A stretch of DNA of 64,000 nt from Streptosporangiales bacterium (GTDB lineage: Bacteria > Actinomycetota > Actinomycetes > Streptosporangiales > WHST01). The notes beneath the pieces are model-generated. The model did no database searches. It saw nothing but the letters and a program-made list of their open reading frames with translations, and was not told the DNA's origin. Of this stretch, positions 58,199-64,000 are shown one piece after another. The position numbers and the translations under genes are program-made. Every line of letters begins with the position of its first letter. Position 1 is the stretch's first letter. The stretch lies in contig WHST01000011.1 of the NCBI GenBank assembly GCA_009379955.1, forward strand, positions 18,674 to 82,673, given 5' to 3'.

Positions 58199-58891
58199 TC
58201 AGCGGGGCGGGCGGAAGGCGACGAACTCGTCCGTCACCTGGAGGCGGCGGGCACGGAAGCGGTAGAGGGACGCGGGCCGACCGCCTGCGGGGCCGGGGAC
58301 CGCGGCGCCGCCGGTCGGCTCCAGCTGGCCGCGGCGGGCGAGGAAGCGCTGCAGATTGGTGGCGTCGACGTCGTAGCCGAGCGCAGCGGCGTACAGCACC
58401 CGCAGGGTCGAGATCGTGAACTCCGGCGGCGCGAGGGCGAAGCCGATGTTGGTGTACGAGAGCTTCGCGCGCATGCGCTCGACGGCGCCCGCGACGATCG
58501 CGCCGTGGTCGAACGCCGTCGGCGGCAGCCGGTGGGTGGGGCACCAGGCGGTGTCGGACGGCAGCCGCGGGTCGGCGTCGCTCGGCACCAGGCCGAGGAA
58601 GGCGGTGGCCAGCCGGCGCGGCCCCGGCCGCCGTTCGGGCGCCGAGAACACGGCGAGCTGCTCGTGGTGGGCGACCTCGCGGACGTCGACCTTCTCGGCC
58701 AGCTGACGCAGCACCGACGTCCGGACGTCCTCGCGTTCCCCCAGCACTCCGCCGGGCAGCGCCCACCGCCCGTGGTGGGGGTCCTGGGCCCGCTGCCAGA
58801 GCAGTACGTGGAGCTGACCGTCGCGGACGCTGAGTACGGCCGCGAGGACTTCGTGAACAGCCAGGCCCGCCTGAGTGCTAGTATCTGACAC
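58199..58891 (-). CDS. nrtR: NrtR-type Nudix-domain transcriptional regulator
   Basis: 230 residues. Residues about 10-140 are a Nudix-like domain; the helix region reads G-G-V-L-G-E-R-E-D-V-R-T-S-V-L-R-Q-L-A-E-K-V, so the catalytic R-E-x-x-E-E is lost, as is common in NrtR. Residues about 145-230 form a winged helix-turn-helix (F-T-I-S-T-L-R-V-L-Y-A-A-A-L-G). NrtR regulators bind ADP-ribose or NAD-related ligands and control NAD synthesis. It starts with GTG 58891, with -10-like TATAGT seven bases upstream (leaderless type), and overlaps the operator facing nadA. Confidence 0.9.
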   Translation of the reverse strand: MSDTSTQAGLAVHEVLAAVLSVRDGQLHVLLWQRAQDPHHGRWALPGGVLGEREDVRTSVLRQLAEKVDVREVAHHEQLAVFSAPERRPGPRRLATAFLGLVPSDADPRLPSDTAWCPTHRLPPTAFDHGAIVAGAVERMRAKLSYTNIGFALAPPEFTISTLRVLYAAALGYDVDATNLQRFLARRGQLEPTGGAAVPGPAGGRPASLYRFRARRLQVTDEFVAFRPPR

Positions 58892-58916
58892 GTTTTCGAC
58901 TATAAGACGAAAACGT
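58890..58916. promoter_or_regulatory. Operator over divergent nrtR/nadA promoters
   Basis: Perfect 9-bp arms ACGTTTTCG (58890-58898) and CGAAAACGT (58908-58916) flank ACTATAAGA. The spacer and its complement contain the -10-like hexamers TATAAG (nadA direction) and TATAGT (nrtR direction). Likely the NrtR binding site. Confidence 0.75.
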
Positions 58917-58959
58917 CGACTGGCGCCTCACGACACGCGGGAGACGCCGACGAGGAGGC

Positions 58960-59973
58960 ATGACGATGACGGAGACGGCCACCCGCGGCACCCTCGCCGG
59001 GGCCGGGTGGGACGAAGCGCACTGGGCCGCGGAGGTCCGCAGGCTCGCCGCCGAACGCGACGCCGTCCTGCTCGCGCACAACTACCAGGTGCCGGAGATC
59101 CAGGACGTCGCCGACCACGTCGGCGACTCCCTCGCGCTCTCCCGCCTCGCGGCCGAGGCCGACGCCGGCACGATCGTGTTCTGCGGTGTCCACTTCATGG
59201 CCGAGACGGCGAAGATCCTCGCCCCCGACAAGACCGTCCTGATCCCCGACGCCCGCGCCGGCTGCTCGCTCGCCGACTCCATCACCGCCGACCAGCTGCG
59301 CGCCTGGAAGGCCGAGCACCCCGGCGCCGTGGTCGTCTCGTACGTCAACACCACCGCCGAGGTGAAGGCCGAGACCGACATCTGCTGCACGTCGTCCAAC
59401 GCGGTCGACGTCGTGCGGTCGATCCCGGCCGACCGGGAGATCCTGTTCCTGCCCGACGTGTTCCTCGGCGCCCACGTCAGGCGGGTGACCGGCCGCGAGA
59501 ACATCCACGTCTGGCACGGCGAGTGCCACGTGCACGCGGGCATCGACGGCGGCACCCTCGCCGCACGGGCGGCGGCCGACCCCGATGCCGAGCTGTACGT
59601 CCACCCCGAGTGCGGCTGCGCCACCTCGGCGCTCTACCTCGCCGAGGCCGGCACGGTGCCCGGCGACCGGGTGCGCATCCTCTCCACCGGCGGCATGCTC
59701 GACGCCGCGCGCTCGACCCGCGCGAGCAGCGTGCTCGTCGCGACCGAGGTGGGCATGCTGCACCAGCTCAGGAAGGCCGCGCCCGACGTCGACTTCCGCC
59801 CGGTCAACGACCGGGCCAGCTGCCGCTACATGAAGATGATCACCCCCGACGCCCTGCTCCGTTCCCTGCGCGAGGGCGTCGACGAGGTCGACGTCGCACC
59901 CGCGATCGCGGAGCGTGCGCGCGACGCCGTCCGCCGGATGATCGCGATCGGCCGTCCGGGGGGCGGGGAGTGA
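58960..59973 (+). CDS. nadA: Quinolinate synthase
   Basis: 337 residues. Conserved [14 protein letters not shown] (about 39-52), C-C-T-S-S-N-A (about 141-147), H-P-E-C-G-C (about 210-215) and the C-terminal cysteine in R-A-S-C-R-Y-M provide the ligands of a [4Fe-4S] cluster (family knowledge). It condenses iminoaspartate with dihydroxyacetone phosphate to quinolinate. ATG 58960 has GAGGAGG upstream. It is the first gene of nadABC. Confidence 0.97.
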   Translation: MTMTETATRGTLAGAGWDEAHWAAEVRRLAAERDAVLLAHNYQVPEIQDVADHVGDSLALSRLAAEADAGTIVFCGVHFMAETAKILAPDKTVLIPDARAGCSLADSITADQLRAWKAEHPGAVVVSYVNTTAEVKAETDICCTSSNAVDVVRSIPADREILFLPDVFLGAHVRRVTGRENIHVWHGECHVHAGIDGGTLAARAAADPDAELYVHPECGCATSALYLAEAGTVPGDRVRILSTGGMLDAARSTRASSVLVATEVGMLHQLRKAAPDVDFRPVNDRASCRYMKMITPDALLRSLREGVDEVDVAPAIAERARDAVRRMIAIGRPGGGE

Positions 59974-61553
59974 CGCCCGTACGGCTCGCGCCCGTCGACC
60001 TGGTGGTCGTGGGCAGCGGTGTCGCCGGGCTGACGGCCGTCCTCGAGGCCCGGGCGCTCGGGCTGCGCACGCTGCTGGTCACCAAGGCCGGGCTCCCCGA
60101 CGGCAACACCCGCTGGGCCCAGGGCGGCATCAGCGTGGTGCTCGGCGACGAGACCGGCGACAGCGTCGACGCCCATGTGCGCGACACGATCGTCGCCGGC
60201 GCGGGACTGTGCGACGAGACCGCCGTCCGCGCGATCCTCACCGAGGGACCCGCGGCGGTCCGCCGGCTGCGGGGGCGCGGAGCGGCGTTCGACCGCGGGG
60301 CGGACGGGCACCTCGCGCGCACCCGCGAAGGCGGGCACAGCGCGTTCCGCGTCATCCACTCCGGCGGCGATGCCACCGGCGCCGAGGTCGAGCGCGCCCT
60401 CGTCGAGGCCACGCGCGCCGACCAGACCGCGGTCCTCCCGCACCACAGCGTCCTCTCGCTCGGCCGCGACGAGCGCGGGATCACCGGCGCCGTACTCGTC
60501 GACGGCACGGGCCGCACGACGTTCGTCCCCGCGGGCGCCGTCCTCCTCGCGACGGGCGGGCTCGGCCAGCTGTACGCGTCGACGACCAACCCGCCCGTGG
60601 CGACCGGCGACGGCCTCGCGCTCGCGCTGCGTGCGGGGGCGCGGGTGGCCGACCTGGAGTTCGTCCAGTTCCACCCGACCGCGCTGTGGACCGGTGGGCC
60701 GGGCGGGCAGCGGCCGCTCGTCACCGAAGCGGTGCGCGGCGAGGGCGGCGTGCTCGTCGACGACGACGGCGCGCGACTCATGGCGGGCGTCCATCCACTC
60801 GCCGACATGGCTCCGCGTGACGTCGTGGCGACCGCGATCACCAGGCACCTCAACGAGACCGGCACCGACCACGTGTGGCTCGACGCGACGGGGCTCGACG
60901 ACTTCGCCGAGCGCTTCCCCACCGTGTTCGCGTCGTGCCGCGAGATCGGCGTCGACCCGACCCGCACGCCCATCCCCGTCACCCCGGCGGCCCACTACCT
61001 GTGCGGCGGCGTCGACGTCGACGCCGAGGGCCGCACGTCCGTACCCGGCCTCTACGCCGCGGGCGAGGTGGCGCGCACCGGGCTGCACGGCGCCAACCGG
61101 CTCGCGTCCAACAGCCTCGTCGAGGGACTCGTCACGGGCACCTGGGCGGCGCTGGCGGTGGCGCGCGAGCGACGTGCGGCCCGCGACGGCGGCACGCCCC
61201 ACGTCCCCGAGACGCTCCCCGCCGTCGACCGGGGCGAGCTGCAGCGGACGGCGAGCCGCCGGCTCGCCCTGGGACGCGACGCCGCGGGCTTCGACGAGGT
61301 CGACGCGTTGCTCGACCGGGCGACGCCTCGCGCCACGTCGGCACCCGAGCACGCCGCCGACGCGGCGCTCACCCTGGTCGCCCGCGCCCTCACGTTCGCG
61401 GCGAGGGAGCGGCGTGAGACCCGCGGCTGCCACGTCCGGCACGACGCCCCGCACACCGGCGACGCGTGGCGGCACGGCATGGCCGTGGAGCTCGCCGACC
61501 CCACCGACGACCGCTCGATGCGAGCCCTGACACCGACGGGAGCACGGCGGTGA
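59970..61553 (+). CDS. nadB: L-aspartate oxidase
   Basis: 527 residues. FAD-binding [10 protein letters not shown] (about 11-20), W-A-Q-G-G-I-S (about 46-52), H-S-G-G-D-A-T-G (about 127-134), F-Q-F-H-P-T-A (about 227-233) and [14 protein letters not shown] near residue 380 are diagnostic. It oxidises aspartate to iminoaspartate for NadA. The GTG start overlaps the nadA stop by four bases (GTGA). The C-terminal 100 residues are the helical domain of the family. Confidence 0.96.
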   Translation: MTPVRLAPVDLVVVGSGVAGLTAVLEARALGLRTLLVTKAGLPDGNTRWAQGGISVVLGDETGDSVDAHVRDTIVAGAGLCDETAVRAILTEGPAAVRRLRGRGAAFDRGADGHLARTREGGHSAFRVIHSGGDATGAEVERALVEATRADQTAVLPHHSVLSLGRDERGITGAVLVDGTGRTTFVPAGAVLLATGGLGQLYASTTNPPVATGDGLALALRAGARVADLEFVQFHPTALWTGGPGGQRPLVTEAVRGEGGVLVDDDGARLMAGVHPLADMAPRDVVATAITRHLNETGTDHVWLDATGLDDFAERFPTVFASCREIGVDPTRTPIPVTPAAHYLCGGVDVDAEGRTSVPGLYAAGEVARTGLHGANRLASNSLVEGLVTGTWAALAVARERRAARDGGTPHVPETLPAVDRGELQRTASRRLALGRDAAGFDEVDALLDRATPRATSAPEHAADAALTLVARALTFAARERRETRGCHVRHDAPHTGDAWRHGMAVELADPTDDRSMRALTPTGARR

Positions 61554-62428
61554 CGACACACCAGCTCACCACGGAGCAGACCGGCACCGGTCCCGACGCC
61601 GCCGACGTCTCGCGGGCCGTACGCGCGGCCCTCGACGAGGACCTGCGACACGGACCCGACGTCACGACCGAGGCCACCGTCCCGACCGGCGCCCGTTCCG
61701 TCGGACGGCTGACGCCCCGGCGCGACGGGATCCTCGCGGGCCTGCCGGTGGCAGCGGTCGTCCTCGCCGAGGTGCTCGGCCGGGGCGCGGCCGAGCTCCG
61801 TCCCGCCGCGTCCGACGGCGACCGCGTGCGTACGGGCGTGCCGGTCGCCGAGATCGAGGCCCCCACTCGCGGCCTGCTCACCGCGGAGCGCACACTGCTG
61901 AACTTCGTCGGCCACCTCTCCGGCGTCGCCACCGTGACCGCCGCGTGGGTCGACGCCGTCGCCGGCACCGGGTGCGCCGTCCGCGACACCCGCAAGACGC
62001 TGCCCGGCCTACGGTCGCTGGAGAAGTACGCCGTGCGCTGCGGCGGCGGCGTCAACCACCGCCTCGGACTCGGCGACGCCGTCCTGGTCAAGGACAACCA
62101 CGTCGCCGCCGCCGGCTCGATCACCGCCGCCGTCGAGGCCGTACGCACCAGGGCGCCCGACCTCTGGTACGAGGTCGAGGTCGACACGCTCGCCCAGCTC
62201 GACGAGACACTCGCCCTCGACGTCGAGCTCGTGCTCCTCGACAACTTCACCGTCGCCGACTGCGTCGAGGCCGTCCGCCGCGCGGCGGGCACGGGCACCC
62301 GACTCGAGGTCTCCGGCGGCCTCACCCTCGACCGGGCGCGCGCGTACGCCGAGACCGGCGTCGACTACCTCGCGGTCGGCGCGCTGACGCACTCCGCCCC
62401 TGCCCTCGACCTCGGTCTCGATCTCTGA
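61550..62428 (+). CDS. nadC: Nicotinate-nucleotide pyrophosphorylase (carboxylating)
   Basis: 292 residues. Phosphoribosyl-pyrophosphate-type QPRTase signatures are visible: A-E-R-T-L-L-N-F-V-G-H-L-S-G (about 106-119), D-T-R-K-T-L-P-G-L-R (about 146-155), C-G-G-G-V-N-H-R and K-D-N-H, plus L-D-N-F. It converts quinolinate and PRPP to nicotinate mononucleotide. GTG overlaps the nadB stop by four bases. It is the third gene of the NAD operon, under NrtR. Confidence 0.96.
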   Translation: MTTHQLTTEQTGTGPDAADVSRAVRAALDEDLRHGPDVTTEATVPTGARSVGRLTPRRDGILAGLPVAAVVLAEVLGRGAAELRPAASDGDRVRTGVPVAEIEAPTRGLLTAERTLLNFVGHLSGVATVTAAWVDAVAGTGCAVRDTRKTLPGLRSLEKYAVRCGGGVNHRLGLGDAVLVKDNHVAAAGSITAAVEAVRTRAPDLWYEVEVDTLAQLDETLALDVELVLLDNFTVADCVEAVRRAAGTGTRLEVSGGLTLDRARAYAETGVDYLAVGALTHSAPALDLGLDL

Positions 62429-62505
62429 GGGGCGCAAGCTCGGAGAAGCATGCGGGCCGTGGGTGACCTACGGTCGTGGGCACCCACCGAGGGAGGAGAC
62501 CCGAC

Positions 62506-62892
62506 ATGCGTATCGCGTTCGCCCAGATCTTCGTGACCGACCAGGACGCTGCGAAGGCGTTCTACACGGAGAAGCTCGGTTTCGTGGAGCGGACCGACGC
62601 CGCCTACGGACCCGGCGCGAGGTGGCTCACCGTGGCCTCACCGGACGACCAGGAAGGACCCGAACTGCTGCTCGGCCTCCCCGACGAGGACGCCCGGGCG
62701 TTCCAGAAGCATGTGCACGACGCGGGTCAGCCGGCGATGTCGTTCACCACCGACGACATCCAGGGCGACTACGAACGCCTGCGCGCCGCCGGCGTCGCGT
62801 TCACGCTGCCACCCACGACGATGGAGTACGGCGGCACCGACGCGATCTTCGAGGACACCTGCGGCAACCTCGTCAACCTGCACCAGGGCTAG
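62506..62892 (+). CDS. VOC (glyoxalase/bleomycin-resistance fold) family protein
   Basis: 128 residues, ATG with GGGAGGAG upstream. Typical VOC start R-I-A-F-A-Q-I-F-V-T-D-Q-D-A-A-K-A-F-Y-T-E-K-L-G-F and end D-T-C-G-N-L-V-N-L-H-Q. Metal ligands are partly visible (His in K-H-V-H-D, Glu in F-E-D-T). The function and substrate are unknown. It lies 77 bases after nadC. Confidence 0.9.
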   Translation: MRIAFAQIFVTDQDAAKAFYTEKLGFVERTDAAYGPGARWLTVASPDDQEGPELLLGLPDEDARAFQKHVHDAGQPAMSFTTDDIQGDYERLRAAGVAFTLPPTTMEYGGTDAIFEDTCGNLVNLHQG

Positions 62893-62937
62893 CGCCCGGT
62901 CACGTTCCTTCCACCATGGGGCGGCGACCGAGCACCC

Positions 62938-62987
62938 CGTGAGCGGCACCCTCACCGTGTCCAGGCACGGTGAGGGTGCCCCTGACG
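62938..62987. repeat. Palindromic repeat family B, copy 3
   Basis: Arms at 62938-62959 and 62966-62987, loop TCCAGG; two arm positions are mismatched relative to copies 1 and 2. It follows the VOC gene. Confidence 0.85.
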
Positions 62988-63057
62988 GGTCCTGGCACGG
63001 GCGTTGACTCCGGTACCGTCACCGGGAGCTAACCGGTGGGGCAGGCCGTGGCGTTGG

Positions 63058-63116
63058 ACATCGCGAGTCGGGGTTCACACATGCTGCATCCGATGGGAAC
63101 CCCCGAATCGCGATGT
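63058..63116. repeat. Long imperfect inverted repeat
   Basis: Arms ACATCGCGAGTCGGGGTTC (63058-63076) and GAACCCCCGAATCGCGATGT (63097-63116) with one mismatch and one bulge, 20-base loop. Unrelated to families A and B. It lies between the convergent VOC and cysteine-dioxygenase genes; possibly a terminator or a mobile repeat. Confidence 0.75.
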
Positions 63117-63154
63117 GCAGCGGTGGTTCACGTGCTCAACGCGGACCACGCCGG

Positions 63155-63715
63155 TCACGCGCAGGGGCGCACCGGGTGGTCGTAGCTGCGCCGGACGCTC
63201 GAGCCGAGCACCGAGATGTCGGCGCCGTAGACGTGGATCGAGACCGCGGTGCGGTCGCTGCAGTTGCGCACCTTGTGGATGTCACCCGGCGGGGCGAAGC
63301 CGCACACCGCGCCCGTGGGGTTCTGGTGCGTGCCGGTGGCCACCAGGTGCGGTGCGGCACAGTCGGTGCACAGCCGGTATAGCGTCTCGGACTCCTGCTC
63401 CTGCGCGACGCCGACCACGCACCATGAGACATGGTCGTGGATCGCGGTCTCCTGGCCCGGGAGCCAGACCAGCGCCACGATCGAGAAGCTGCCGTCGTCG
63501 GCGACGTACAGGATGTGCTGCACGTACCTCGCGGGGTCGCCGGTGCGCTGCTCCGGCGTGAGCAGGTCGGCCTTCGGCAGGTGCAGCCGGAGCTGCTCGG
63601 CGACCAGGCCCGAGGCCTCGTCGGCGGGCAGGTTCCTGGCGACCACGCCGTGCACTCCCTCGACGAGCTCCGCCAGCACTCCCGACTCGTCCGTACGGTC
63701 GATCGTCGCCCTCAT
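63155..63715 (-). CDS. Cysteine dioxygenase family cupin protein
   Basis: 186 residues. The cupin metal motif A-I-H-D-H-V-S-W-C (His about residues 92 and 94) and a later I-H-K-V-R-N (about 145) supply the three histidines of cysteine dioxygenase. The C-terminal V-S-I-H-V-Y-G is also typical. It would oxidise cysteine to cysteine sulfinate with iron and oxygen. It is shorter at the N-terminus than animal enzymes, as is usual in bacteria. A preceding purine-rich stretch (GGAAGGCGGCAGG) fits a ribosome site for ATG 63715. Exact thiol substrate is not certain. Confidence 0.88.
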   Translation of the reverse strand: MRATIDRTDESGVLAELVEGVHGVVARNLPADEASGLVAEQLRLHLPKADLLTPEQRTGDPARYVQHILYVADDGSFSIVALVWLPGQETAIHDHVSWCVVGVAQEQESETLYRLCTDCAAPHLVATGTHQNPTGAVCGFAPPGDIHKVRNCSDRTAVSIHVYGADISVLGSSVRRSYDHPVRPCA

Positions 63716-63838
63716 CGCCTGCCGCCTTCCTGTCGCACCGCGACACCAGTCTCGCCCCAGTGTGCACGGTCGGCGAACGCCGGTCGGCCACGCGGTGAGA
63801 TCACGGTCGCGGCCAGTGGCCAGTGGTCACCGACGTCA

Positions 63839-63869
63839 CCCGTGAGGGGCACCCTCACGGTGCCCTGGA
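63839..63869. repeat. Palindromic repeat family B, copy 4 (truncated)
   Basis: The left arm (CGTGAGGGGCACCCTCACGG) and loop (CCCTGGA) are present, but the right arm is missing and unrelated sequence begins at 63870. This fits interruption by an inserted element. Confidence 0.75.
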
Positions 63870-64000
63870 GGCTGTTGCGCTTTGGGGTCCGGTGTGGTGA
63901 TGGCGTGACTATGGGGAGGATGTGTGAGTCGGGGGGTGTGCCCGGGTCATGCTGGCTGGGTGGTCGCTGTGCTGGTGGTGAAGAGGCGCCGCAGGTTGTG
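63870..64000 (-). mobile_element. Probable end of an insertion sequence (partial)
   Basis: From 63870 (GGCTGTTGCGCTTTGGGG) the sequence replaces the expected second arm of a family B repeat. On the minus strand the last bases read H-N-L-R-R-L-F-T-T-S-T-A-T-T, which resembles the C-terminal end of actinobacterial transposases. Only 131 bases are in the window, so the family cannot be named and the inverted-repeat partner cannot be checked. Confidence 0.42.

Overview
The window is chromosomal DNA of a very high-GC actinomycete. The evidence is strong G/C third-position bias, frequent GTG/TTG starts, two leaderless-type promoters, and actinobacterial marker families (DUF3027, DUF3159, DUF3263, DUF2530, an XPB-type helicase pair, a lone GroEL with the M-A-K-M-I-A-F start, a MsiK-like ATPase). 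I cannot fix the genus from sequence alone. No tRNA or rRNA gene, CRISPR array, prophage or origin is visible. The only sign of a mobile element is at the extreme right edge.

Layout. 1-6.6 kb: core housekeeping cluster (DUF2530 fragment, sacsin-like ATPase, DUF3027, cold-shock protein, a HAD-LarE fusion). 6.6-7.8 kb: an unrecognised gene bracketed by inverted copies of a palindromic repeat. 7.8-16.5 kb: a LacI-headed sugar operon with two permeases and a binding protein but no ATPase, followed by two ADP-ribosylglycohydrolase-type enzymes and a glycosidase-like/FGE-domain protein. 16.5-24.2 kb: a C4-dicarboxylate-type TRAP transporter, two CoA transferases, a FAS1-type dehydratase and a divergent IclR regulator. 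One 24-bp motif occurs in front of three of these genes. 24.3-33.1 kb: XPB helicase pair, a DinB-like protein, an M19 dipeptidase and Lon protease with a HAIR-like operator. 33.3-40 kb: HelD-type ATPase, DUF3159, DUF4031, SDR, an alpha/beta hydrolase, a LexA-box microprotein and an MFS pump.

40-45.6 kb: GroEL behind two CIRCE elements, then a threonine-synthase-like PLP enzyme plus a MoaD/ThiS-type sulfur carrier behind a SAM riboswitch, which points to methionine rather than threonine synthesis. 45.6-51.8 kb: a complete oligopeptide ABC transporter. 52-55.6 kb: convergent trehalose genes otsA/otsB and small regulators. 55.8-58.2 kb: a MsiK-like ATPase divergent from nagA. The MsiK-like protein could power the ATPase-less sugar transporter at 12-15 kb. 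58.2-62.4 kb: NrtR-type Nudix regulator divergent from nadABC, with a palindromic operator over both promoters. 62.5-64 kb: a VOC protein, a cysteine-dioxygenase-like protein, and a truncated repeat that runs into a probable insertion-sequence end.

Most promising for new biology: (i) the ADP-ribosylglycohydrolase/glycosidase-FGE sugar operon, (ii) the riboswitch-controlled ThrC-like/sulfur-carrier pair, (iii) the IclR/TRAP/CoA-transferase regulon with its shared motif, and (iv) the SOS-box microprotein.
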